DNA of 64,000 nt. Origin: Chrysaora quinquecirrha. Lineage: Eukaryota; Cnidaria; Scyphozoa; Semaeostomeae; Pelagiidae. Where the stretch lies: the NCBI GenBank assembly GCA_014526335.1, contig JACTAT010000366.1, forward strand, positions 1 through 64,000. The letters run 5' to 3'. The notes under the pieces were generated by a model. It was not told where the DNA came from. It searched no databases and saw nothing but the letters and a program-made list of their open reading frames with translations. A program made the position numbers and the translations under genes. Below, piece after piece: positions 23,749 through 38,700 of the stretch (the stretch's first letter is position 1; every line of letters begins with the position of its first letter).

Positions 23749-26700
23749 AATCATCAGCATAATCATCATCATCACTATCATCACCATCACCATCAACATC
23801 ATTATCAACATCATCATTATCATTATAATAATCATTGCTATCCGTCATCGTCACCTTCATCGCAATCATCATCGCCAATAAAATTTTCATAGAGTTTCTT
23901 AAAGAAATAGGAACAGCAGGCTTGTAAAGAAACAATCCCAAAAATGCTGCACCACTGCAGCCATGGCCATGGCATCGTCATGATGGTTACATCAAAATTG
24001 AACAAGGTAAATCATCTACGGCATTGTAATGGAAGTATTTGAAGGGTTACGCGATTCAGCTCGAAGAAGCACAGAGAATATGTTGGAAAATAAGCATGGC
24101 CCATGGATCTAATATGCGGGAGTTATGCGTGAAAAAGAAAACTGGCGGAAGGGAATTAATGAGCATCGAGGAGCATTGATAAGCCTACATTAAAATCTCG
24201 CAAACAAGCAAGCATTAGTTTTTTAAGGTTGTGGTTAGACTGTGGAAAAGTATGGAAAAGTATACATTGAGCTGACATTATAGATGGCTGCATGCAGAAA
24301 TACTAACAGCAGTTCTATAACATATGTATATAATCAATTGTCTGTTATCACTGATTTAATGGGTGATTTCTCGTTGATTGTTCAGCCTTTTTAATTCTAT
24401 AACCATTAAGGACACATAAATTCTATTTCCCCTCTGGTAAGCATAAACATGAAACATTACAGGCTATTATCATTACAACTACGAAAAGCTCTGTGGGAGA
24501 ACAATGACAACAGGTGTGGATATAAAAAGAGAAAAATTATTTGCCTTTTATGATCAGGCTGCACACTTATTTCTTCCTCCAGTAGTTTCTCGTCTGCAGG
24601 ATGCAATTCGACTGCAAATAAAATTCAAATACATTATTCATTTAACCAATCGACAAGGCTCAGCCATTTGAACCATTCTGCAGAATCCAATACATTACAG
24701 AACCTCCATTACAGAATCCATTATAAAGGTCAACGACCTAATGCAAAATCTTTGTCCAATTGGCATTTCTCCCTGAAGATTGTGCAGGATTCAAAGGTAA
24801 AGGCAGGTTTCAATGGATATAAAACATTTCGTTATAATTTCTTGACAAGATTTGACAAACCTTTTCAAAGAAGTAGTGCAGGAGGTAGTGCAGCATATTT
24901 TGCTTTAACCCTTTCACATCCGCACTCCTAAGGCCATCAACTCCTGCAATCCGCATTCCCTGGGCATTCCACAAGGATGAAACTGACTAATTTCAGATCC
25001 AGTTTTCAACAGTAAAATGCACTCTGATTTAAAAATAATCCAAACAGAAAATATACAGAAAGCTTTCAAGTTTACAAATGAAATATTTTTGATGATCTAA
25101 AGTTCCTTTTTGTCCCCTTCTATCGAATTTTTCAGCAGAGGTCCTAAAAATTTGTTCTTTCCTTTTCCCGCGTTGAGGCGCCTTGCGAGCAAGATTCAAA
25201 CGAAAGTTTCAGATCCTTCTTTCTCATCCGAAAATCAAATAAAAACATTTCCACCAATTCTAGCTGCATTTCTTCCTCAATTTATCAACAAATTATTTGT
25301 AAATACTGCCAAGTCACTGAAAGCAAAGCTCTAAAACTCGAAGGAACGATGTGGCCTAACCGCCATTACTTCCGCGCTGAAAATAACAGACAAACTTTGA
25401 ACAGGTATTGCTCCAGTTTTTCATATAGAAACATATAGAAGAAATGAACCAATCGGATAGAGCTAAACATGCCCTATTGTTTCCTATACAATAAAGAGCC
25501 ATTCTGTCATTCCTTATTTAGATTACTGCCCTTTTATGGGAGGCACCCGGAAAACACGAAAACGTGTTGGCGGACGTCAAGGACATTCAGATCAAAACAC
25601 GAAAACGTGTTGGCGGGTGTGAAAGGGTTAAATTCACATTTTTGTTTATTTTAAGTGAAATAAAAGGATCAGAGTCCCAGATTATCTGTTCAAGAAGGCA
25701 TTTAATAAAACATTTTCCTCTTTGAGAGTTAGTGCATCTTGTTTCCTAATTTTCTGCAGACATTGTCAACATTTTTCATCCTAGATATCTATTCTCACAT
25801 TGTCACCCATTATTTGTGAATTTGAAGACAAATTTGCTTTACTTTCTCACCAAAAAGCAACCACAATCTCAATTGTTACATGCAGAGAGGATTCCCTTTC
25901 TCAAAATGTCTGGCATCTTCCAGAAAAATGTCGTGCATACCCAGGTCCTAAATGGTCTATTAGGGGTTCATCAGCTTCAATGCAAATTATTGTGGACACA
26001 GGTCACAGAAAGCTGATGTTGATGAATAACCTCAATGAATGAATTTTTTTATTAGATAGGAATTTTTGTTCTTTTATGCTGCAACTGTTTTCCAACGTAT
26101 CGAAAAAACTTCAGTGACACCAAGCAAGTTCTGTAATAATAGCTGGAAACAATGAATAAAAGAGAAGACTGTGTCTTTTTTTGAAGTTCTAAACTGTACT
26201 GTAGGCTATAAACATTTTTAATCTAATAAATTGCTTAACTTTCTTGAATCTATACCTTAATTTGATTTCTTAATGTTGTTTGTTGCTCTTTCTTGTATGC
26301 GTAGATTGTATTAACAAGACACCTTTCATTTTATTAGTTAATTTTTAACTTTGTAATGATATTGCTTTTGTAGGTTGGTATTTATTAGCTGCAGTATTAA
26401 ATGTGTAAAGCTATTGCGAAACCAACATAAAATAAAGAATGGAAAAAAGTAACACTATTAATGGGTTAACTCACCATTTTGTTGCATGACATAGGTATCT
26501 GGGTCTACTAAATCTATTGTTACACCGAGATCTGGCTCTGTAAGTAGGTCATGTTTGTAACTCCTTTCCAGTGATGTTGGCTTGTAATGAATGAACCTAG
26601 TATGTGCAAAAGCAATTCCTAACTTTAATAAAGTACAACTTCCTTATTATATAAAGAATGCCGAAACCCTTCAGCTATCATAAAATCTATCAAACATCAT

Positions 26701-29700
26701 GATCATCATTTTATACCTAACCTCAACTCGTTTGTTTAAAATATTGTAAAAAAATACTTTTAATACCAGGGAGCAAGTACTTGGAATGAGATCAAAAAGA
26801 AATAAGAGAGTCTGCCTCACTAATTTTCTTTAGAAAAAGACTGAAGGAATTCCCCAGGTAGCAATGTGACCCCTTGGAAGAGCAGAGATATTATTAGTTC
26901 TTGAATTCTAAATTGTGATGAATAGTCTATTTTGTAGTGCTGAAAGGGTATTTATAAAACTTCTTGATAGCAGCATGACCAGAATTTGGACAAAACGAAC
27001 GAGGATTTTTGGTTTTAACATGTTTTAGATTGATTGAACAATCATGAGAATACTCTTCAAATACATGATAACAAGCAATGATTACAATTAGTCAGGAAGA
27101 ATAAAGGGAAAATAATGTGTGCATCTTATTTGTTTTATTTTCCCTTTATTCTTACCAGCTTATTGTAATTGTTGCGTATAATCTTGTAAAAGAGTGTTCT
27201 CATTAATTTTTGTTCATTCATAATGTCGTCAACTGTAATCTTGATGATGATTGTTGAATCAATTGAAACATGTGACAGGATATTGTATTTAGAAAAAAAT
27301 AAAAATGAAAAAATGAAATATCACTTTAAAATGATGAGTGGTTACAGAACATGTAATAAATATTTGTGAAAATTAAGACATTTCCACTAAAATCAAGTTA
27401 ATTCTTGTGCCAGTCAACGTTAATGATATTCAGCAATTTCTACTATTTTAAGAGCATAGGATGCATGATGATCTTCGATTAACCTAAGTAACAAGCTGCA
27501 ACAGCAAAAGGAAAATGCAAAAATTACCACACTGTAAGGATTCTACCAGATAAAGGGAAGTGAGAGAAAGTAAGAAAGGGCAGTTATCTACCATGGCCCT
27601 TTTTCATAAAAACTATGAGTATTTTGGCAACAAGTGATTGTTGTGAAAGCTGTTTTTGAAAATGATTCTTGTTTCACAGCTTCAATGGGCAAGAGATGCC
27701 AATGATTTTGAGCGATCCTGACGATTTTCTGGGATGGTATAATTTAAGATTCAAGATCCAAGATTCAAGATCCAAGATCCGAGATATTAAGATCCGAGAT
27801 ATTAAGATCCGAGATATTAAGATCCGAGAAATTAAGATCTGAGAAATTAAGATCCGAGAAATTAAGATCCGAGAAATTAAGATCCGAGAAATTAAGATCC
27901 GAGAAAGTAAGATCCAAGAAATTAAGATCCCAGAAATTAAGATCCAAGAAATTAAGATCCCAGAAATTAAGATCCGAGATATTAAGATCCGAGATATTAA
28001 GATCCAAGAAATTAAGTTCCAATATTTGGCGGTTTATACATACTAGTATAAACCGCCAAATTTGAGAATTGTTTAACATAGAAAAAAAACAAAACTAAAA
28101 TTATACTTATAACTTAGGCCTATGGAATAGACAACATGAAGTCACTGTATTTTTAGCTTAAATTTGTTTGTTTTCTATTTTGTTCATTCATAATGTCGTC
28201 AACTGTAATCTTGATGATGATTGTTGAATCAATTGAAACATGTGACAGGATATTGTATTTAGAAAAAATAAAAATGAAAAATGAAATATCACTTTAAAAT
28301 GATGAGTGGTTACAGAACATGTAATAAATATTTGTGAAAATTAAGACATTTCCACTAAAATCAAGTTAATTCTTGTGCCAGTCAACGTTAATGATATTCA
28401 GCAATTTCTACTATTTTAAGAGCATAGGATGCATGATGATCTTGATTAACCTAAGCAACAAGCTGCAACAGCAAAGGAAAATGCAAAAATTACCACACTG
28501 TAAGGATTCTACCAGATAAAGGGAAGTGAGAGAAAGTAAGAAAGGGCCGTTATCTACCATGGCCCTTTTTCATAAAAACTATGAGTATTTTGGCAACAAG
28601 TGATTGTTGTGAAAGCTGTTTTTGAAAATGATTCTTGTTTCACAGCTTCAATGGGCAAGAGATGCCAATGATTTTGAGCGATCCTGACGATTTTCTGGGA
28701 TGATATAATTTAAGATTCAAGATCCAAGATTCAAGATCCAAGATCCGAGATATTAAGATCCGAGATATTAAGATCCGAGATATTAAGATCCGAGAAATTA
28801 AGATCCGAGAAATTAAGATCCAAGAAATTAAGATCCGAGAAATTAAGATCCGAGAAATTAAGATCCGAGAAAGTAAGATCGAAGAAATTAAGATCCCAGA
28901 AATTAAGATCCAAGAAATTAAGATCCCAGAAATTAAGATCCGAGATATTAAGATCCGAGATATTAAGATCCAAGAAATTAAGTTCCAATATTTGGCGGTT
29001 TATACATACTAGTATAAACCGCCAAATTTGAGAATTGTTTAACATAGAAAAAAAACAAAACTAAAATTATACTTATAACTTAGGCCTATGGAATAGACAA
29101 CATGAAGTCACTGTATTTTTAGCTTAAATTTGTTTGTTTTCTATTTTTGTTCATTCATAATGTCGTCAACTGTAATCTTGATGATGATTGTTGAATCAAT
29201 TGAAACATGTGACAGGATATTGTATATAGAAAAAAATAAAAATGAAAAAATGAAATATCACTTTAAAATGATGAGTGGTTACAGAACATGTAATAAATAT
29301 TTGTGAAAATTAAGACATTTCCACTAAAATCAAGTTAATTCTTGTGCCAGTCAACGTTAATGATATTCAGCAATTTCTACTATTTTAAGAGCATAGGATG
29401 CATGATGATCTTCGATTAACCTAAGCAACAAGCTGCAACAGCAAAAGGAAAATGCAAAAATTAACACACTGTAAGGATTCTACCAGATAAAGGGAAGTGA
29501 GAGAAAGTAAGAAAGGGCCGTTATCTACCATGGCCCTTTTTCATAAATACTATGAGTATTTTGGCAACAAGTGATTGTTGTGAAAGCTGTTTTGAAAATG
29601 AATAGACAACATATAGACAGGGCCTAAATTACTGTAACCATCTAGCAAGCTGGGTAACCGAAAATTTTATTGTTGCTATTACTTAACTACACTATTGCGG

Positions 29701-32700
29701 ATATTTTGGCACTGGGGACATTTTTTGGTAATTGCCAGAAGTCACGTGATCGATGACGTATGTAGTTGCCGGTCAGTAAAAAATCAAAGTCAAGATATTT
29801 CAAATTTCAGTATACCATATGAAAGAGCGTCAAAAATGCAGCAAAATATTATAAGACATGCCTTGCATTTGAGCTACGGATGCAAAGTTATGCACAGTTA
29901 AAAATGTGCTCCTCCGCAGAGGCTCAAATTTTTTTGAGCCTTCAAAATTGATTCTGTCATTGGTCTGAAGCAAAACTACTGTCTTTTACATGTTTTTGAG
30001 GTATCACGATGTGTAAAAGGTCCGAAACGTTCAGAAAAACTTAGATTCATAGTGATAATTGTCAATCAGTCCCATCCAAATGTTCTTCTTACCTACTGAA
30101 CAAGGCCAAAAGCTTGTGACTTTGAGTTCATGTGCTTTTCCGATGATACTTAGGTAATGCAATGTACGCCTGTCCAATTTCAACGACTTACAATAATCAA
30201 AAGTTCTTACCCCTTGAGAAGCCGAAACTTTGGGAGATCGCGTTCGACTTTGCGTTTATGTGTTGCCTTTAGAGGGTTTAGACACTCTATGTAGCTACTC
30301 TACGTCTATCGTTTGTACTGTATGATTCTTTACGTATTTTTCTTGCGACCATAATTCTTTAGCAGTATTTTCAAGGTCAACATACTTTACATCATGCGTC
30401 TAGAACTTGTAGCTCAACCCAGAATTTTATCAAGCGCGGTAAAGCGTGGTATAAAATAACTAGTTATGCAAGTCTCCACTGCAGCTCCATTGCGAGATCT
30501 TTTGCAAAGAAGAATAGCAGAATATGAGAGTGTATTGTTAGAAAACGCACTATCACTCACTAAGTTGCGTTCATGCAGGGCATCTTTGAACATTGTAACT
30601 ACTGGGCCATTGGCCCAGTGGGCCCTTTTCCTTGCCCAGTAAAAAGAGCAAAATTTGTGGCTTTTGAACCACTAGATTGGGCCCTTTCTAAGTTGGTGAA
30701 ATAGAATCATTTTTAGTTAGATATACTATAGCATATTTCAGTCACGGAAACCCAACCAGGGCGACTCTAGATACATAAAATTCCAAAATTTTCCGAGGGA
30801 GTATGTCCCCGTACCCTCCGTGGGAAGTGCACCTTTGGCACATGTTTCTCATTACATGTTTGCTTCATGGTCGGAGAAGGTGTTTGCAGGCCACTGGAGT
30901 TACCAGCCATTCATTTCTTGATATAGTCTTGATTGCAGACCTTACTTTTTTCTTAGTGAATCGAGCTCTCCTGTTGGATTGGCCCACTAGTCATAATTCC
31001 TTAGAAGATGCCCTGCGGTTCATGATAATGTTCTTTCGCTGTTTCATTAGAAGCGCCATTGACATCATCTGTTCTTTTATTTGGTTGTATCTCTTTTCTT
31101 GTTGTTCTACTTTCACGTTTGCCATTTACATTCCATACCAAATGCAACATCGGCCTCTTGAAATTGAATATAGACCGTTTCGCACTTTCCTAACATGGTA
31201 ACTAATGTTGTGTATGCTTGAACTATTTAATCTGATGAAGCCAATGGAGCTCTGTGGATCCTGATAATAGAGACTGGGTGACTATCGAACAGCATAGTCG
31301 GAAAACAGGTTGACGTTCCCGTACAATAATTACATATATGAAAGCAATTCGTTCTAATAAAGCTTTTACAGAAAACCGCATACCCGAACCTGAGCACCAA
31401 GCGTAGCAGGCTGAATCGTGAAGCAGATAGCAGCCAGTTTCAACGTTAGCGTTCCTTTTTGGAGAATTATTGTGTATTTTTCAATCAGATTAGGTATATT
31501 AAATAGGCGAACAGCAATCCCCAAGTCTTACTTTACGAACAACTTTTTATCTTCACGGTCAAAAATTCAAAGTCCATTTCTAAGTTTAGCAAATTTAGCG
31601 CTGCTTACAGTATAATTGACTTGATCTTCAGCTTTTCCGAGGTTGTTGTTATGAACTCTAACACATTCTTTACCGGTTCCCTTTGTAAGCGTTGTTTCTT
31701 TCGATGATAGTATACGGTTTCTCGCGGAATTGGACCATTTTCACTGGGAACAAAAAGCAATCACGTTAATCGGCCCTTGTCTCTTTGCTTCGCTATGAAT
31801 TGGTTTCTCATCATACTCGGTGAATACATTTTCCATTCTTTTTGCCAGCTTCAAACTATGTTCATCTTTCAGGGACGACAGATTTGGGAGATTTCAAAAT
31901 TGCGCTGAATTATCAGCCGAAACTCGTACCTAATATTCTGTTGCTTTGAAATATACCTGCTTTCTATTTCAGCATTTTCGAAAACGCGGACGTAGTGCCA
32001 AGATCTGACGAGGCGCAATTGAGTCAGCTTTAAGCGCTCTTCCAAGCGTCGGAGGTGCACTGTGCCCAAATGTAAACCAGCCGTTATCGGCAAGCGCTCC
32101 ACTTTATACGCTTCAAGAAATGACGAGGTTCTTAAGTAATAGCGGACTATAATTAGTCCTGGAAGGTTTCTTCTGAGCTACAACTTGACGACCAGTATAT
32201 GAAATAACAGACATTCTCTTTCAATATAGAAACAGGCTTTTAGGACCTGATTTCTTGACTATTGCTTCGCATTGAGTTGTTTTGTCCTCGAAACTGGATT
32301 ATCCTTGGATAAAAGAACGTTTTATTGACCATCTATCACGTGAATCCGAGTTCTTCTGACATTTTCGTACCCCATGTAAATCTGATTGGGTAATAATTAG
32401 GTTTTAAGTTGAATTTAGAAAGGCATATAGCGCTTAAAGAATCATAAGAGCAACACATAGTTGCAAAGTTTCGGCTTGCTTGAGGGATAAGAACTGAACG
32501 ACTTCTCACGACTACGAATCTAAGTTTCTCTTACAAATTTGTGCCATTTATGTACCTTAAATAAGAATAGTTATGGTAAAACGTTGAAATTGGACAGGCG
32601 TACATTGCATTACCTAAGTATCATCGGAAAAGCACATGAACTCAACGTCGCAAGCTTTTGGCCTTGTTCAGTAGGTAAGAAGAACGTCTGATTGACAATT

Positions 32701-35700
32701 ATCACTATGAATCTAAGTTTTTCTGAACGTTTCGGACCTTTTACACATCGTGATACCTCAAAAAAATGTAAAATGTAGAAACAAAGACATCTTCAGACCG
32801 ATGACAGAATCAATTTTGAAAGCTCAAAAAAATTTGAGCCTCTGCGGAGGAGCACATTTTTAACTGTGCATAACTTTGCATCCGTAGCTCAAATGCAAGG
32901 CATGTCTTATAATATTTTGCTGCATTTTTAACGCTCTTTCATATGGTATACTGAAATTTGAAATATCTTGACTTTGATTTTTTACTGACCGGCAACTACA
33001 TACGTCATCGATCACGTGACTTCTGGCAATTACCAAAAAATGTCCCAAGTGCCAAAATATCTGCAATAGTGTAGTTAAGTAATAGCAACAATAAAATTTT
33101 CGGTTACCCAGTTTGCTAGATGGTTACAGTAATTTCCCTGTCTATCAATGGGCAAGAGATGCCAATGATTTTGAGCGATCCTGACGATTTTCTGGGATGG
33201 TATAATTTAAGATTCAAGATCCAAGATTCAAGATCCAAGATCCGAGATATTAAGATCCGAGATATTAAGATCCGAGAAATTAAGATCCGAGAAATTAAGA
33301 TCCGAGAAATTAAGATCCGAGAAATTAAGATCCGAGAAATTAAGATCCGAGAAATTAAGATCCAAGAAATTAAGATCCTAGAAAGTAAGATCCAAGAAAT
33401 TAAGATCCCAGAAATTAAGATCCAAGAAATTAAGATCCCAGAAATTAAGATCCGAGATATTAAGATCCAAGAAATTAAGTTCCAATATTTGGCGGTTTAT
33501 ACATACTAGTATAGACCGCCAAATTTAAGAATTGTTTAACATAGAAAAAAAAAAACAAAACTAAAATTATACTTATAAACTTAGGCCTATGGAATAGACA
33601 ACATGAAGTCACTATATTTTTAGCTTAAATTTGTTAATTTTCTATTATAATGTCGTCAACTGTAATCTTGATGATGATTGTTGAATCAATTGAAACATGT
33701 GACAGGATATTGTATTTAGAAAAAATAAAAATGAAAAAATGAAATATCACTTTAAAATGATGAGTGGTTACAGAACATGTAATAAATATTTGTGAAAATT
33801 AAGACATTTCCACTAAAATCAAGTTAATTCTTGTGCCAGTCAACGTTAATGATATTCAGCAATTTCTACTATTTTAAGAGCATAGGATGCATGATGATCT
33901 TCGATTAACCTAAGCAACAAGCTGCAACAGCAAAAGGAAAATGCAAAAATTACCACACTGTAAGGATTCTACCAGATAAAGGGAAGTGAGAGAAAGTAAG
34001 AAAGGGCCGTTATCTACCATGGACCTTTTTCATAAAAACTATGAGTATTTTGGCAACAAGTGATTGTTGTGAAAGCTGTTTTTGAAAATGATTCTTGTTT
34101 CACAGCTTCAATGGGCAAGAGATGCCAATGATTTTGAGCGATCCTGACGATTTTCTGGGATGGTATAATTTAAGATTCAAGATCCAAGATTCAAGATCCA
34201 AGATCCGAGATATTAAGATCCGAGATATTAAGATCCGAGAAATTAAGATCCGAGAAATTAAGATCCGAGAAATTAAGATCCGAGAAATTAAGATCCGAGA
34301 AATTAAGATCCGAGAAATTAAGATCCAAGAAATTAAGATCCTAGAAAGTAAGATCCAAGAAATTAAGATCCCAGAAATTAAGATCCAAGAAATTAAGATC
34401 CCAGAAATTAAGATCCGAGATATTAAGATCCAAGAAATTAAGTTCCAATATTTGGCGGTTTATACATACTAGTATAGACCGCCAAATTTAAGAATTGTTT
34501 AACATAGAAAAAAAAAAACAAAACTAAAATTATACTTATAAACTTAGGCCTATGGAATAGACAACATGAAGTCACTATATTTTTAGCTTAAATTTGTTAA
34601 TTTTCTATTTTTGTTCATTCATAATGTCGTCAACTGTAATCTTGATGATGATTGTTGAATCAATTGAAACATGTGACAGGATATTGTATTTAGAAAAAAA
34701 TAAAAATGAAAAAATGAAATATCACTTTAAAATGATGAGTGGTTACAGAACATGTAATAAATATTTGTGAAAATTAAGACATTTCCACTAAAATCAAGTT
34801 AATTCTTGTGCCAGTCAACGTTAATGATATTCAGCAATTTCTACTATTTTAAGAGCATAGGATGCATGATGATCTTCGATTAACCTAAGCAACAAGCTGC
34901 AACAGCAAAAGGAAAATGCAAAAATTACCACACTGTAAGGATTCTACCAGATAAGGGAAGTGAGAGAAAGTAAGAAAGGGCCGTTATCTACCATGGCCCT
35001 TTTTCATAAAAACTATGAGTATTTTGGCAACAAGTGATTGTTGTGAAAGCTGTTTTTGAAAATGATTCTTGTTTCACAGCTTCAATGGGCAAGAGATGCC
35101 AATGATTTTGAGCGATCCTGACGATTTTCTGGGATATGGTATAATTTAAGATTCAAGATCCAAGATTCAAGATCCAAGATCCGAGATATTAAGATCCGAG
35201 ATATTAAGATCCGAGATATTAAGATCCGAGAAATTAAGATCCGAGAAATTAAGATCCAAGAAATTAAGATCCCAGAAATTAAGATCCAAGAAATTAAGAT
35301 CCCAGAAATTAAGATCCGAGATATTAAGATCCGAGATATTAAGATCCAAGAAATTAAGTTCCAATATTTGGCGGTTTATACATACTAGTATAAACCGCCA
35401 AATTTGAGAATTGTTTAACATAGAAAAAACAAAACTAAAATTATACTTATAACTTAGGCCTATGGAATAGACAACATGAAGTCACTGTATTTTTAGCTTA
35501 AATTTGTTTGTTTTCTATTTTGTTCATTCATAATGTCGTCAACTGTAATCTTGATGATGATTGTTGAATCAATTGAAACATGTGACAGGATATTGTATTT
35601 AGAAAAAAATAAAAATGAAAAAATGAAATATCACTTTAAAATGATGAGTGGTTACAGAACATGTAATAAATATTTGTGAAAATTAAGACATTTCCACTAA

Positions 35701-38700
35701 AATCAAGTTAATTCTTGTGCCAGTCAACGTTAATGATATTCAGCAATTTCTACTATTTTAAGAGCATAGGATGCATGATGATCTTCGATTAACCTAAGCA
35801 ACAAGCTGCAACAGCAAAAGGAAAATGCAAAAATTACCACACTGTAAGGATTCTACCAGATAAAGGGAAGTGAGAGAAAGTAAGAAAGGGCCGTTATCTA
35901 CCATGGCCCTTTTTCATAAAAACTATGAGTATTTTGGCAACAAGTGATTGTTGTGAAAGCTGTTTTTGAAAATGATTCTTGTTTCACAGCTTCAATGGGC
36001 AAGAGATGCCAATGATTTTGAGCGATCCTGACGATTTTCTGGGATGGTATAATTTAAGATTCAAGATCCAAGATTCAAGATCCAAGATCCGAGATATTAA
36101 GATCCGAGATATTAAGATCCGAGAAATTAAGATCCGAGAAATTAAGATCCGAGAAATTAAGATCCGAGAAATTAAGATCCGAGAAATTAAGATCCGAGAA
36201 ATTAAGATCCAAGAAATTAAGATCCCAGAAATTAAGATCCAAGAAATTAAGATCACAGAAATTAAGATCCGAGATATTAAGATCCGAGATATTAAGATCC
36301 AAGAAATTAAGTTCCAATATTTGGCGGTTTATACATACTAGTATAAACCGCCAAATTTGAGAATTGTTTAACATAGAAAAAAAAACAAAACTAAAATTAT
36401 ACTTATAACTTAGGCCTATGGAATAGACAACATGAAGTCACTGTATTTTTAGCTTAAATTTGTTTGCTTTCTATTTTGTTCATTCATAATGTCGTCAACT
36501 GTAATCTTGATGATGATTGTTGAATCAATTGAAACATGTGACAGGATATTGTATTTAGAAAAAATAAAAATGAAAAATGAAATATCACTTTAAAATGATG
36601 AGTGGTTACAGAACATGTAATAAATATTTGTGAAAATTAAGACATTTCCACTAAAATCAAGTTAATTCTTGTGCCAGTCAACGTTAATGATATTCAGCAA
36701 TTTCTACTATTTTAAGAGCATAGGATGCATGATGATCTTCGATTAACCTAAGCAACAAGCTGCAACAGCAAAAGGAAAATGCAAAATTACCACACTGTAA
36801 GGATTCTACCAGATAAAGGGAAGTGAGAGAAAGTAAGAAAGGGCCGTTATCTACCATGGCCCTTTTTCATAAAAACTATGAGTATTTTGGCAACAAGTGA
36901 TTGTTGTGAAAGCTGTTTTTGAAAATGATTCTTGTTTCACAGCTTCAATGGGCAAGAGATGCCAATGATTTTGAGCGATCCTGACGATTTTCTGGGATAT
37001 GGTATAATTTAAGATTCAAGATCCAAGATTCAAGATCCAAGATCCGAGATATTAAGATCCGAGATATTAAGATCCGAGATATTAAGATCCGAGAAATTAA
37101 GATCCGAGAAATTAAGATCCAAGAAATTAAGATCCCAGAAATTAAGATCCAAGAAATTAAGATCCCAGAAATTAAGATCCGAGATATTAAGATCCGAGAT
37201 ATTAAGATCCAAGAAATTAAGTTCCAATATTTGGCGGTTTATACATACTAGTATAAACCGCCAAATTTGAGAATTGTTTAACATAGAAAAAAAACAAAAC
37301 TAAAATTATACTTATAACTTAGGCCTATGGAATAGACAACATGAAGTCACTGTATTTTTAGCTTAAATTTGTTTGTTTTCTATTTTTGTTCATTCATAAT
37401 GTCGTCAACTGTAATCTTGATGATGATTGTTGAATCAATTGAAACATGTGACAGGATATTGTATTTAGAAAAAAATAAAAATGAAAAAATGAAATATCAC
37501 TTTAAAATGATGAGTGGTTACAGAACATGTAATAAATATTTGTGAAAATTAAGACATTTCCACTAAAATCAAGTTAATTCTTGTGCCAGTCAACGTTAAT
37601 GATATTCAGCAATTTCTACTATTTTAAGAGCATAGGATGCATGATGATCTTCGATTAACCTAAGCAACAAGCTGCAACAGCAAAAGGAAAATGCAAAAAT
37701 TACCACACTGTAAGGATTCTACCAGAAAAAGGGAAGTGAGAGAAAGTAAGAAAGGGCCGTTATCTACCATGGCCCTTTTTCATAAAAACTATGAGTATTT
37801 TGGCAACAAGTGATTGTTGTGAAAGCTGTTTTTGAAAATGATTCTTGTTTCACAGCTTCAATGGGCAAGAGATGCCAATGATTTTGAGCGATCCTGACGA
37901 TTTTCTGGGATGGTATAATTTAAGATTCAAGATCCAAGATTCAAGATCCAAGATCCGAGATATTAAGATCCGAGATATTAAGATCCGAGAAATTAAGATC
38001 CGAGAAATTAAGATCCGAGAAATTAAGATCCGAGAAATTAAGATCCGAGAAAGTAAGATCCAAGAAATTAAGATCCCAGAAATTAAGATCCAAGAAATTA
38101 AGATCACAGAAATTAAGATCCGAGATATTAAGATCCGAGATATTAAGATCCAAGAAATTAAGTTCCAATATTTGGCGGTTTATACATACTAGTATAAACC
38201 GCCAAATTTGAGAATTGTTTAACATAGAAAAAAACAAAACTAAAATTATACTTATAACTTAGGCCTATGGAATAGACAACATGAAGTCACTGTATTTTTA
38301 GCTTAAATTTGTTTGCTTTCTATTTTTGTTCATTCATAATGTCGTCAACTGTAATCTTGATGATGATTGTTGAATCAATTGAAACATGTGACAGGATATT
38401 GTATTTAGAAAAAAATACAAATGAAAAAATGAAATATCACTTTAAAATGATGAGTAGTTACAGAACATGTAATAAATATTTGTGAAAATTAAGACATTTC
38501 CACTAAAATCAAGTTAATTCTTGTGCCAGTCAACGTTAATGATATTCAGCAATTTCTACTATTTTAAGAGCATAGGATGCATGATGATCTTCGATTAACC
38601 TAAGCAACAAGCTGCAACAGCAAAAGGAAAATGCAAAAATTACCACACTGTAAGGATTCTACCAGATAAAGGGAAGTGAGAGAAAGTAAGAAAGGGCCGT

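Noticed and set aside
23608..23941. His-, Met- and Asp-rich frames
   Set aside because: Products of the CAT microsatellite read in different frames.
24668..25654. Several 60-87-residue frames, echoed at 45862-46418
   Set aside because: They lie in or beside the piggyBac-type MITEs; those inside recur in both copies and are not conserved as protein beyond that.
30803..32102. Frames of 132 and 77 residues inside the long-inverted-end element
   Set aside because: No recognisable motif, no splice context, and part overlaps the hAT-like insertion.
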